From the NCBI GenBank assembly GCA_937897215.1, contig CALCBQ010000049.1, forward strand, positions 1 through 41,112: a stretch of DNA of 41,112 nucleotides, in the 5' to 3' direction. This document shows, piece by piece, positions 24,474 to 32,697 of the stretch. Origin of the DNA: an uncultured Clostridia bacterium (lineage in GTDB: Bacteria > Bacillota > Clostridia > Oscillospirales > Acutalibacteraceae). Below the pieces are notes generated by a model that ran no database searches, was not told where the DNA came from, and saw only the letters and a list, made by a program, of their open reading frames with translations. Position 1 is the stretch's first letter; every line of letters starts with the position of its first letter. A program made the translations under genes and the position numbers.

Positions 24474-25292
24474 TTATTTTACAATAAGGTCTGTTTTAAC
24501 AACAAAATTGTTGAGTGGTGTTCTTGCCTGGTCATAAGAATATGGCTGTTGATGAACAATCGCTTTATATTCTCCTGCCGGGAGTGAACGGGAAATCTTG
24601 AATCTTGAAACTGAATAACCCGGTTGAACAAGCCCTGACTGATAAAGTTTTTCATCAGACTCATCAATAATACCGTTTTCATTACCATCAAGATAAATTG
24701 TGAATACAACAAAGCAGATGCCCTTGTTCTTCTCAGAGTTTGAAAGAATAAAGTTCTGTTCAACCTGACCCGCTTTGAAATTAATCTGAGCAATACCGTT
24801 CATTGTAACATTCTTTGAGCCCATATCTTCAACTTTATCAGGTAAGTCAAGCTCACCTAAACCTTGTTGCTGGTCAGCATCAAGATAATTAGGGTCCGTT
24901 GTGGAAGGTTCATCATCGCCACCACCAATCAACATTCCCAAGCCCGCAATCAAGCCCACAAGAACGAGAAGCCCTAAAACTATCATTGCAACAATGGCTA
25001 TAAGATTATCTTTTTTAACTGCAATAAACGAGCCGGACTCAAGCTCAATATAACCTATTGTTTTATATCTTGCAGAAGTTGTTGACTTGTAAACAATTTC
25101 TTCAATATCATTTGAAGTGATTGTGCCGATTTCATCTTTTCCATAAGCCAACTGACCAACTACACGAATACCACCGTCTGGGTAAAGGGCTTTCATTTCT
25201 TTAACGGTATAACAACCAATTTCAAACCCAGTATCTTTATTATAGTATGACTCTATATAGTCGTTGCCTTGTTTAACATTAAATACTGCCAA
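24474..25292 (-). CDS. Single-pass membrane protein with cytoplasmic and extracellular domains
   Basis: The 272-residue protein has no signal peptide. Residues 1-95 form a soluble N-terminal domain with no family that I recognise, containing YTVKEMKALYPDGGIRVVGQL. One strong membrane helix lies at 97-124, then a Pro/Asp/Gln spacer and an outer domain from about 165. That domain includes an EF-hand-like DGNENGIIDESDE at 202-214 and a beta strand pattern ending SLPAGEYKAIVHQQ. The start is TTG at 25290-25292, eight bases after AGGAGG. As first gene of the operon it could act as membrane base, sensor or assembly factor for the secreted products downstream. Confidence 0.78.
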   Translation of the reverse strand: MAVFNVKQGNDYIESYYNKDTGFEIGCYTVKEMKALYPDGGIRVVGQLAYGKDEIGTITSNDIEEIVYKSTTSARYKTIGYIELESGSFIAVKKDNLIAIVAMIVLGLLVLVGLIAGLGMLIGGGDDEPSTTDPNYLDADQQQGLGELDLPDKVEDMGSKNVTMNGIAQINFKAGQVEQNFILSNSEKNKGICFVVFTIYLDGNENGIIDESDEKLYQSGLVQPGYSVSRFKISRSLPAGEYKAIVHQQPYSYDQARTPLNNFVVKTDLIVK

Positions 25293-25351
25293 AACAGTAC
25301 CCTCCTAAAAATGAAGATAGCTATAGATAATAATCCTATTATAGATACTAT

Positions 25352-25381
25352 ATTTTACCTCAACACAACACTACTTGTCAA
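25352..25381 (-). promoter_or_regulatory. Promoter of the ten-gene surface operon
   Basis: TTGACA (25381-25376), 18-base spacer, TAAAAT (25357-25352) on the minus strand. No other gene or terminator intervenes before the TTG start at 25292. Confidence 0.7.
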
Positions 25382-25405
25382 GTATTTTTGAATAAAAAAT
25401 GAACA

Positions 25406-25442
25406 GAAAAACCCACGCAAATTCGACAATCTGCGTGGGTTT
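25406..25442 (-). terminator. Terminator after the SPFH gene
   Basis: On the minus strand ACCCACGCA (25440-25432) pairs with TGCGTGGGT (25419-25411), then TTTTCTGTTC. It separates the SPFH operon from the surface operon. Confidence 0.85.
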
Positions 25443-25483
25443 TATTAGTTATTAGTCATATTTAGACAATGTGTTTTATTTTT

Positions 25484-26377
25484 TTATTTTTTCACAAGTT
25501 CTGTAAGAGATGTTGCAAGGCCTGCAAGTCCCTGAATTTCTGATGGGATAATAATCTTTGTAGCCTGACCATCAGCTGCTTTTTCGAATGATTCAAGAGC
25601 TTTAATACTGATAAACTCTTTACTTGGATTTACCTTGTTAATCATTTCAATACCTGCTGCAGTTGCTTCCTGAATCTTAAGGATTGCTGCTGCCTCGCCT
25701 TCTGCTTCACGGATTTTTGACTCTTTAACAGCATCAGCACGAAGAATTGCAGATTCTTTTTCGCCTTCTGCAACAAGGATTGCTGCTTTCTTTTCGCCTT
25801 CTGCCTGAAGAATCTTTTCACGGCGTTCACGCTCTGCCTTCATCTGTTTTTCCATTGAATCCTGAATTTCTTTTGGAGGCATAATGTTTTTAAGTTCAAC
25901 ACGATTAATCTTGATGCCCCAAGCGTCTGTTGCTTCGTCAAGTACTGTTGTGATTTTTGAATTGATTACGTCTCTTGATGTAAGAGTTGCGTCAAGTTCC
26001 ATATCACCAATAATATTACGAAGTGTTGTTGCTGTAAGATTTTCAATAGCCATCATTGGTCTTTCAACGCCATAAGTGTAAAGTTTAGGGTCGATAATTC
26101 TGTAGAAAACAACTGTATCAATTGACATTGTAACATTATCTTTTGTAATAACGGGCTGTGGTGGGAAATCCACAACCGCTTCTTTAAGGCTTACTCTTTT
26201 TGCTACTCTGTCAATAATAGGGATTTTTACGTGAATACCTGTATCCCATGTTGTGTGGTATGCACCAAGGCGCTCAATAACATAAGCATTTGCCTGTGGT
26301 ACGATGATTACGTTTTTAATGATGATTGCAATTACAAGCACTGCGATGATAATAAAAGGTGTAATAATAAATTCCAT
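25484..26377 (-). CDS. SPFH/band-7 (stomatin-like, QmcA-type) membrane protein
   Basis: The 297-residue protein has an N-terminal membrane helix (about 3-25) and an SPFH domain starting QANAYVIERLGAYHTTWDTG. A long charged coiled coil rich in Glu, Lys and Ala follows (residues about 175-250), typical of oligomeric membrane scaffolds. Such proteins form large cages that organise membrane regions and membrane proteases. The adjacent upstream gene encodes an NfeD-type partner, the standard pairing. AAAGGAG precedes the ATG. Confidence 0.92.
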   Translation of the reverse strand: MEFIITPFIIIAVLVIAIIIKNVIIVPQANAYVIERLGAYHTTWDTGIHVKIPIIDRVAKRVSLKEAVVDFPPQPVITKDNVTMSIDTVVFYRIIDPKLYTYGVERPMMAIENLTATTLRNIIGDMELDATLTSRDVINSKITTVLDEATDAWGIKINRVELKNIMPPKEIQDSMEKQMKAERERREKILQAEGEKKAAILVAEGEKESAILRADAVKESKIREAEGEAAAILKIQEATAAGIEMINKVNPSKEFISIKALESFEKAADGQATKIIIPSEIQGLAGLATSLTELVKK

Positions 26378-26400
26378 AATTTTTCTCCTTTAATAAATAA

Positions 26401-26838
26401 TTATTTAGTTATAACGAGCGTTGTTCCCTCAACGCTTATTATTTTAACTGATTGGTCTTTTTCTATTTTTTCGCCATTTTGAGTTTTTGCTTTCCAATAA
26501 ATGTCGCCTACAAGCACTTTACCATTAAGCCCATCTGTTTCTTCTGTAGTTTTACCGTATTTACCGATAAGCTTACTATCTGCACTGACTTCGTCTTTAT
26601 CTTTTTTTATGTATTTCTTGTAAACCTTACGAGAAATAATCATAGCAATTATGCTTAGTATTACAAAGACGAGCACCTGAACAAGAAAACTATCAACTAC
26701 TAAAGACACAAGACAAGTAAGAAGCGCTGCAGGTACAAACCATATTGATACAAGTGCCGCCGTTGAAAGTTCAATTATAAGCGCTACAACACCCACGGCA
26801 ACCCACAATGCCCAAAGATTTTCAAAAAAGAATTCCAA
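26401..26838 (-). CDS. NfeD-family membrane protein, partner of the SPFH protein
   Basis: About 145 residues: two or three membrane helices in the first 80 residues (ALWVAVGVVALIIELSTAAL and a second hydrophobic block). A basic linker follows (KVYKKYIKKDKDE), then a small C-terminal OB-fold-like domain with GLNGKVLVGDIYWKAKTQNG. I favour a TTG start at 26838, eight bases after AAGGAG. The GTG at 26847 would overlap the ribosome site. NfeD proteins bind their SPFH neighbour. The gene sits between DUF6054 and SPFH genes with short gaps. Confidence 0.88.
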   Translation of the reverse strand: MEFFFENLWALWVAVGVVALIIELSTAALVSIWFVPAALLTCLVSLVVDSFLVQVLVFVILSIIAMIISRKVYKKYIKKDKDEVSADSKLIGKYGKTTEETDGLNGKVLVGDIYWKAKTQNGEKIEKDQSVKIISVEGTTLVITK

Positions 26839-26851
26839 CTCTTTCACTCCT

Positions 26852-27187
26852 TTACTTAATTACATATTTGTAAAGTGCGTTCATAACAGTATCTTCAAAA
26901 CTGCCTGATGCACCCCAGTCAAATCTTAACAAGCCTTGACCTCCACCACCACTTACAACGTGAATGTGTGTTTTGCCTCGAAGATTGTCAGCAACAACTG
27001 TAAGTGTAAGTCGATTGCCTGCGCGATAATAATGCTTTTCATAAACTGAAACCGTAAGTTTTGTACCGTTACCCATATCACTTACATATTCGTCGATTTT
27101 TTGACCTGTGATTGAGCCGTTTATAACTGCTTTATCAATAAGGTCAATTGCCTCATCAGGCGGAACTGATACATAAAAATCTGTCAT
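26852..27187 (-). CDS. DUF6054-like protein
   Basis: A 111-residue soluble protein with no signal peptide. It has an alpha/beta pattern, with a glycine-rich turn (VVSGGGGQGLLRFDWGASGSF) and a C-terminal helix NALYKYVIK. I assign it to DUF6054 from its pattern and its usual place beside a DUF1836 gene. The start is ATG at 27185-27187, preceded by GAGGTG; a longer reading to 27232 would overlap the upstream gene. The biochemical role is unknown. Confidence 0.68.
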   Translation of the reverse strand: MTDFYVSVPPDEAIDLIDKAVINGSITGQKIDEYVSDMGNGTKLTVSVYEKHYYRAGNRLTLTVVADNLRGKTHIHVVSGGGGQGLLRFDWGASGSFEDTVMNALYKYVIK

Positions 27188-27200
27188 ATCTGCACCTCGC

Positions 27201-27761
27201 TTAAAGTAATTGAACAAACGCTTTTTGTGCAAGTTCTTTCATTTGTGTTGCAAGTATTGCAAGCACCATTGCTCTAAGTGCTGTTCTCAGTTTTTTCTGG
27301 GAAACACCATCGCTGATTTTTGCGTGTTCAAGACGATTATCAATAACACGGTCAAGATATTCTGTATCTGCAACAGCATTCTGTTGACACGTATAAATTA
27401 TACTACACAGAATATTGAATAATTCTCTGTCCGGCAAAATGTCGTCTGAACGGTCTTCTACTGACCCATTGATGTAACTCATCAGAAATGCGATTTGTTC
27501 AAGTTGCATTGAGCCACGCATCATATTTATAAGAATAATGCGCATTACTTGTTCTTCGCCGTAGCGTTTGCCTTCAGGATTTTTTACCCAGCCACGCTTT
27601 ACCCAATTCTGAATTGTTGAGGCTTCAAGCCCTGTAAGTTCTCTGACCTGTGCCAAGGTTAAGCCTTTTGTAACTGTCAACAGTGGAGCTATGACAGAAT
27701 AACAATTATCTGCCGCAACACTGTTAAAGTTCAGTACTGTACCTGGTATTAATTCCAACAT
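27201..27761 (-). CDS. DUF1836 putative DNA-binding protein (MerR-like helix-turn-helix)
   Basis: The 186-residue protein contains a MerR-like winged helix at about residues 30-85: TLAQVRELTGLEASTIQNWV, then a wing (KRGWVKNPEGKRYGEEQVMRI). The rest is helical and matches DUF1836, a family of unknown ligand often beside membrane stress genes. It heads the DUF1836-DUF6054-NfeD-SPFH operon. A perfect palindrome overlaps the operon promoter, so this protein is the obvious candidate autoregulator. GGGAGG precedes the ATG. Confidence 0.82.
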   Translation of the reverse strand: MLELIPGTVLNFNSVAADNCYSVIAPLLTVTKGLTLAQVRELTGLEASTIQNWVKRGWVKNPEGKRYGEEQVMRIILINMMRGSMQLEQIAFLMSYINGSVEDRSDDILPDRELFNILCSIIYTCQQNAVADTEYLDRVIDNRLEHAKISDGVSQKKLRTALRAMVLAILATQMKELAQKAFVQLL

Positions 27762-27779
27762 ACTCCACCTCCCTTATGT

Positions 27780-27817
27780 TGTGATATGATTATATCACAG
27801 GTTCAAACGAACTTCAA
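27780..27817 (-). promoter_or_regulatory. Promoter and palindromic operator of the DUF1836 operon
   Basis: TTGAAG (27817-27812), 17 bases, TATAAT (27794-27789). A perfect inverted repeat TGTGATAT-GATT-ATATCACA (27780-27799) covers the -10 box, an arrangement suited to repression. Confidence 0.75.
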
Positions 27818-27942
27818 GTGTGTTTTTATGACTTTTTTGTCATGTTTTTAATATTTTTGAGGCGCAGTTTGTATTTTTCTCTTTATTTCACACTTTTTCT
27901 TTATTTTTTATATTTTTTTCTCGATTTTTATAAGAAAACCCA

Positions 27943-27970
27943 CAAAAAACGGCGGGGTCAAGACCCCGCC
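27943..27970 (-). terminator. Terminator after the MATE gene
   Basis: Perfect nine-pair stem GGCGGGGTC/GACCCCGCC (27951-27970) with a two-base AA centre, followed on the minus strand by GTTTTTTG. The AT-rich stretch from 27820 to 27942 holds nothing else that I can support. Confidence 0.88.
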
Positions 27971-28001
27971 TTACTAATAGTTATAAAAATTTGTGATTTA
28001 A

Positions 28002-29366
28002 CTACATCATTATATCTTTCATTTTTTCTTTTGCATTTTTCAATGTTTTCTTTAAGAAAATTGAACTCAAAACAAGTGATACACTCTCTGCTATTGGGAA
28101 CGCAAACCACACAAGTTCAAGACGACCAGTCAGTGAAAGAAGCCATGCTGCAGGAAGCAACACTACCAACTGACGACAAACAGAAACCAACAAACTGTGG
28201 TTAGGATTACCGATTGCTTGACAAACAGAGCCCGCAATAATACAGAATCCTGCAAAAATAAGGTGTATTCCGATAATTCTTAGTGCCGGTACACCTATCT
28301 GGAGCATACCTTCTGAAGCGTTAAAGAATCCGAGAAGAATGTGTGGTATAAACTCAAATGCTAACAATCCTACAAACATAATTGAAATTGCAGTAACAAT
28401 TGTAATTGTGATTGTCTTTTTTACTCGTTCGAATTTTTTTGCACCGTAGTTGTATGCAATTATCGGCACCATACCATTGTTGAGCCCGAAAATTGGCATA
28501 AAGATAAAACTCTGCAACTTGAAATATGCACCAAAAACTGCGGTTGCAGTTGTTGTGAATGCAATAAGGATTTTATTAAGACAGAATGTCATAACAGAAC
28601 CGATTGACTGCATTACGATTGACGGAAGACCGATTTTATAAATTTCTTTTACAAACTCTTTATTAAAGCGGATTAACTTGAAACTTATATGAACATCTTT
28701 ATTGAATTTAAGATTGAAAATGATTGCTGCAAGACCTGCCGTAATCTGCCCTGCAATTGTTGCTATTGCTGCACCTGCAACTTCAAGTTTTGGGAAACCA
28801 AACAATCCAAAAATCAAGATAGGATCAAGAATAATATTAACGATTGTACCAATAAGATGTGTAATCATTGTGCAGAATGTTCTGCCTGTTGCCTGAAGCA
28901 TTTTTTCAAAACAGAATTGGGCAAAAATACCTACCGCACCACACATACAGATTGTTGCATAGTCTGTACCATATTTTACAATTTCTTCTACATCTGTCTG
29001 TGCTAAAAAGAACGGCTTTGAAAAGAAAAATCCAATCAAAGCAAAAACTACATAACTGCAAGCGAATAAGAAAATACCCGTATTTGCAATTTTGTTTGCC
29101 TTGTCAAATTCTTTTGCACCGAGCGCGCGGGATAAAAGCGCATTCATACCTACTGCAGTACCGCCACACACCGCAATCATAAGTTGCTGCAATGGGAACG
29201 CAAGCGAAACTGCATTCAATGCATTTTCACTTAACTGAGCAACAAATATACTGTCAATAATGTTATAACATGCCTGAATAACCATTGAAAGCATCATTGG
29301 TGCAGACATTGAAAACAACAATTTCCCTATAGGCATTACACCCATTTTGTTTTCTTTTTCACTCAT
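28002..29366 (-). CDS. MATE-family multidrug/metabolite exporter
   Basis: The 454-residue membrane protein has about twelve hydrophobic helices in two similar halves. The first begins PIGKLLFSMSAPMMLSMVIQACYNIIDSIFVAQ, of which the PMMLSMVIQACYNIIDSIFV stretch is the family signature. MATE proteins export cationic compounds in exchange for sodium or protons; the substrate cannot be told here. It is probably transcribed alone, between a terminator at 29391-29417 upstream and its own at 27951-27970. Confidence 0.93.
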   Translation of the reverse strand: MSEKENKMGVMPIGKLLFSMSAPMMLSMVIQACYNIIDSIFVAQLSENALNAVSLAFPLQQLMIAVCGGTAVGMNALLSRALGAKEFDKANKIANTGIFLFACSYVVFALIGFFFSKPFFLAQTDVEEIVKYGTDYATICMCGAVGIFAQFCFEKMLQATGRTFCTMITHLIGTIVNIILDPILIFGLFGFPKLEVAGAAIATIAGQITAGLAAIIFNLKFNKDVHISFKLIRFNKEFVKEIYKIGLPSIVMQSIGSVMTFCLNKILIAFTTTATAVFGAYFKLQSFIFMPIFGLNNGMVPIIAYNYGAKKFERVKKTITITIVTAISIMFVGLLAFEFIPHILLGFFNASEGMLQIGVPALRIIGIHLIFAGFCIIAGSVCQAIGNPNHSLLVSVCRQLVVLLPAAWLLSLTGRLELVWFAFPIAESVSLVLSSIFLKKTLKNAKEKMKDIMM

Positions 29367-29383
29367 TTTTTACATCCTTAAAA

Positions 29384-29417
29384 CACAAAAACAAACCGTA
29401 CTTAGTGTACGGTTTGT
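29384..29417 (-). terminator. Terminator after the tyrosine kinase gene
   Basis: ACAAACCGTAC (29391-29401) pairs with GTACGGTTTGT (29407-29417), and on the minus strand it is followed by TTTTGTGTTTT. Confidence 0.85.
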
Positions 29418-29431
29418 AACTTTTTATTTAA

Positions 29432-30946
29432 TTATTTCTTACTCTTTTTTTCGCTACCTGAACCATAGCCATATCCATAGCCGTAACCGTAACCATAACC
29501 GTATCCGTAGCCATAACCCTTCTTGCTCTTTCTTGAAGTCTTAAGGAATTTATTTGCTACACTTACTTCTGTGCCGTTGTAGATACAACCAACAACCTCT
29601 TTACCTGTTGCACTCATATCTTCAATTGCTTTCTTGATACGGCGAATTGGAGAATGGTCATTACGAACAACTACCATACAAGCATCTGCATACTGAGTTA
29701 CGATTGCCGCGTCAGCAACAAGGCCTGCCGGCGGAGTATCGATAATAACATAATCAAACTCATTCTTAACTGCTTCAATTATTTCTGCAGCTTCATCAGA
29801 AGCAAGAAGTTCTGCAGAGTCGTTAACCGGTTGACTTGAAATAAGAAGGAACAAGTTGAACTTTTCAAAATACTTGATTGATTCGCTAAGTGATTTTTCG
29901 CCACGCACTACGCCTGCAAGACCTGATTCGTTAACTGCAGAAACACCCAATGTTTTGTAAACTGATGGTTTACGAAGGTCGGCATCAATAAGCAATACTG
30001 ATTTACCGTTCTGTGCAAGAGCCAATGCAGTATTTGTTGAAATTGTTGTTTTACCTTCATTTTCAGAAGCACTTGTAATTGTGAATACTTTATAATTCTG
30101 ACGCTTTGCAACGTTTTCAATCTTAGTACGAATAAGCTTAAATGCTTCAATGAACATAAAGCCATTCTTTCTGTCTGTAATAAGAATATTCTGTTTTTCG
30201 GCATCTTTACCTGACTTTTTAATACTGATAATTGAGCCAAGAACCTTGCTGCCAAGTTTCTTTGTAATATCGTCAGATGCTTTAACTGTATCTTTAATAA
30301 AGATGATAAGACAGATTGCAAGAACAACCATACCTGCGCCTGCAACAAAGCCCAATAATGTATAAAGAAGTGTTGTGTTGTTAGCATTTGCTTTTTCAGG
30401 TTTTACAGGAGGGTCAATAAGAATAGCACGAGTACTCTGGTATGCCTTTTCTGTAATCTGGCTATAGTTATTAACATAACTTGTTGCAACCGCATAAGAA
30501 ACATCAGGGTCAGATGATGTAATAGAAAGTGCAATGATAGCAGTATCTTCCATAAGAGTTGAACTTACCATTCTCTTAACATCGCCACCTGAAAGGGCTT
30601 TACCATTTACTTTGTAGCCACTGTTTTGTGCAACAATTTCCATAAGACTGTTTGTTTCAGTCATAATATACTGATAGTTTTTAGCAAGGTTAACACCTGC
30701 ACTGATATCAGAAGCAGACTGACCTGAAGTAATTGTGTTTTCGCCCTTGTTATCAATAACAAAACGCATTGTACATGTGTAAGATGGTACATAATTGAGT
30801 TTTGCAACACCAAAACCAATACCTGCACAAACAACAGCAGCAATTGCAATAATCCACCATTTTTGAATAATTCGTACTGCATATTGAGTTATGGTCTGAA
30901 AATCAATACCTTCTTCAACCTGATTCATTTTAGAATTGTATTCCAT
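29432..30946 (-). CDS. Polysaccharide co-polymerase fused to BY-kinase (Wzz-CpsD type), orphan
   Basis: A 504-residue single-chain protein. A Wzz/CpsC-like part has membrane helices at about 31-50 and 193-218 with the Pro-rich ILIDPPVKPEKA before the second. A cytoplasmic bacterial tyrosine kinase follows: Walker A SASENEGKTT (292-301, K299), A' DADLRKP (321-327), Walker B IIDTPP (401-406). The tail has nine Tyr-Gly pairs (Y478-Y494), the expected autophosphorylation cluster. Such proteins set the length and export of capsule or exopolysaccharide, yet no polymerase or glycosyltransferase genes are nearby. I start at ATG 30946, eight bases after AGGAG; GTG at 30964 is the alternative. Confidence 0.92.
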   Translation of the reverse strand: MEYNSKMNQVEEGIDFQTITQYAVRIIQKWWIIAIAAVVCAGIGFGVAKLNYVPSYTCTMRFVIDNKGENTITSGQSASDISAGVNLAKNYQYIMTETNSLMEIVAQNSGYKVNGKALSGGDVKRMVSSTLMEDTAIIALSITSSDPDVSYAVATSYVNNYSQITEKAYQSTRAILIDPPVKPEKANANNTTLLYTLLGFVAGAGMVVLAICLIIFIKDTVKASDDITKKLGSKVLGSIISIKKSGKDAEKQNILITDRKNGFMFIEAFKLIRTKIENVAKRQNYKVFTITSASENEGKTTISTNTALALAQNGKSVLLIDADLRKPSVYKTLGVSAVNESGLAGVVRGEKSLSESIKYFEKFNLFLLISSQPVNDSAELLASDEAAEIIEAVKNEFDYVIIDTPPAGLVADAAIVTQYADACMVVVRNDHSPIRRIKKAIEDMSATGKEVVGCIYNGTEVSVANKFLKTSRKSKKGYGYGYGYGYGYGYGYGYGSGSEKKSKK

Positions 30947-30997
30947 ATTTAATGCTCCTATCACATAAATTCCCAGAATATTTATTTAATTCAATTC

Positions 30998-31026
30998 ATT
31001 ATATCAAAGCAATTTGTTTTATGCAA
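30998..31026 (-). promoter_or_regulatory. Promoter of the co-polymerase/tyrosine kinase gene
   Basis: TTGCAT (31026-31021), 17 bases, TATAAT (31003-30998) on the minus strand. Confidence 0.65.
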
Positions 31027-31044
31027 TCTTTTTTTAGAAATAAT

Positions 31045-32688
31045 TCAACTTTCCTGAACTTTTCCGTTTAAAACCGTAATTTCATAATCGCAATTAAACA
31101 AAACTGACTCTCTGTGTGTAATAAACAATACTGTAATATCTTTTCTTGCTTTAAGATTTTCAATGAGTTTCTTTTCACTTTCGCTGTCAAGGGCACTTGT
31201 TGATTCATCCATAAGAAGAATTTTTCCGTTACCTAACAACGCTCTTGCAACCGCAAGTCGTTGTGCCTGACCTTCAGAAATTCCGCCACCGTCTTCACTT
31301 AATACGAAATCAAGGCCACCGTCAATATCATAAACAAATTCAGCACAAGCATCTGAAAGTGCTTTATGAATTTCTTCTTCAGTTGCTTGCGGATTCAACA
31401 TTGTAACATTTTCTCTTATTGTACCACTGAAAAGCATATTTCCCTGTGGCACAACTGAGAACAAGTGTCTTGTTTTCTGACAAGCATAATCGCCTTTTTC
31501 GGTTTCTATAGAAATGCTACCCTCGTCTGCCGAATAAAGACCTGTAATCAATTTAAATATTGTGGATTTACCCGCCCCTGAAGGACCTTTAATACCTACA
31601 AAATCGCCTTTGTTTACAGAGAAACTTATATCTGAAATAACTTTTTCGTCCGCATAGCCAAAACTGATATTCTCTGCTTTGATTTTTTTGAAATCTTCGT
31701 ATGACACGCTGTAATCGCACTGCGAATCGTCTTTTTCGATTTCAGAAATTTCCATAAGTCGTTGTGCTGATGCAATCATAGCATAAAACGATGGCAACAC
31801 GCTTGTTACACCCATAACGGGAGATTGCAACTGATTTACAAGCTGAATAATTGCAATAACTGTACCAAATGTCATCATACCATTAAGCACACCATAGGCG
31901 CCGTATGAAACCGCCGCTAAAAAGCCTGTGGCAAAGGCAAGAGAAAAACTGATTGTTGCAAGAATTGAAAAACTCTTTTTTCTTACCTTTTCACGATAGA
32001 ATTTTTTCTGTTGTTTTTGCGAGCGTTTTATAATTTTTTCTTCTATGCCGAAAACTTTAACAGCAAAAAGATTTTCAAGCATTTCTTGCATAAACGAGCG
32101 AACTCTTGCATCTCTTTTCTGCACGGCAAGATGTAAACTCTTAAGTTTCTTTCTGAAAAGTGCTGCTACGAAAATTAATATTGTTCCGCAGACTATAAAT
32201 ATAAGGGCAAAGCGTTTATCTAAAGTCCAAAGAGCAATCGCCGCACTTATAATTCTAACAAGATATCCCACCAAAGTAGGTAAAATGTGAATGTAACTAT
32301 CACTGACAACTGTAACATCCGCAGTAAGTCGCGCCATAAGGTCGCCACTATGACGCTCATTTACATTTGCGTATTTACTATAAATTATGTTGCTGAAAAC
32401 ATTGGTTTTTAATCGGATTTCAGATTTACCCTGACCGATTGCTTCAACAAACGAAGCAACAACGCGAGCAATAATCTGAGATATAATCAAAAAGCAAAGG
32501 ATTAACGCGTTTTTGAAAAGTGCGTCTGCATCTTTGTTTTGTGCGTTATCCATTACGATTTTAGAAAACATTGCAAACAAAGTTACGCACACAGCAGACC
32601 AGGCGTTGAGTACCACAAGCACTACACCTTCTGCTCTGCGTTTTTCGCAGTTGTTATAAATCCATTTTAAAACTGCTGTATCTTTCAT
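31045..32688 (-). CDS. ABC exporter (fused membrane and ATPase domains)
   Basis: A 547-residue half-transporter: about six membrane helices in residues 20-290, then the ATPase with Walker A GPSGAGKST, a slightly altered signature ISEGQAQRLA (LSGGQ is usual), Walker B ILLMDEST and the H-loop FITHRES. It has no N-terminal C39 peptidase, so it would not trim a leader peptide itself. It follows a PqqD-like and a HPr-kinase-like gene in one operon, suggesting export of a modified peptide or other product of that set. The substrate is unknown. Confidence 0.9.
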   Translation of the reverse strand: MKDTAVLKWIYNNCEKRRAEGVVLVVLNAWSAVCVTLFAMFSKIVMDNAQNKDADALFKNALILCFLIISQIIARVVASFVEAIGQGKSEIRLKTNVFSNIIYSKYANVNERHSGDLMARLTADVTVVSDSYIHILPTLVGYLVRIISAAIALWTLDKRFALIFIVCGTILIFVAALFRKKLKSLHLAVQKRDARVRSFMQEMLENLFAVKVFGIEEKIIKRSQKQQKKFYREKVRKKSFSILATISFSLAFATGFLAAVSYGAYGVLNGMMTFGTVIAIIQLVNQLQSPVMGVTSVLPSFYAMIASAQRLMEISEIEKDDSQCDYSVSYEDFKKIKAENISFGYADEKVISDISFSVNKGDFVGIKGPSGAGKSTIFKLITGLYSADEGSISIETEKGDYACQKTRHLFSVVPQGNMLFSGTIRENVTMLNPQATEEEIHKALSDACAEFVYDIDGGLDFVLSEDGGGISEGQAQRLAVARALLGNGKILLMDESTSALDSESEKKLIENLKARKDITVLFITHRESVLFNCDYEITVLNGKVQES

Positions 32689-32697
32689 TTTCTCGCC

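Noticed and set aside
27818..28204. 128-codon frame rich in Phe, Leu and Tyr on the plus strand
   Set aside because: It spans a T-rich intergenic stretch, the MATE terminator and the antisense end of the MATE gene, and has no ribosome site.
29463..29517. Tyr-Gly run as a frameshift or assembly artefact
   Set aside because: The frame is open through and beyond it, codons vary between repeats, and a C-terminal tyrosine cluster is expected in this kinase family.
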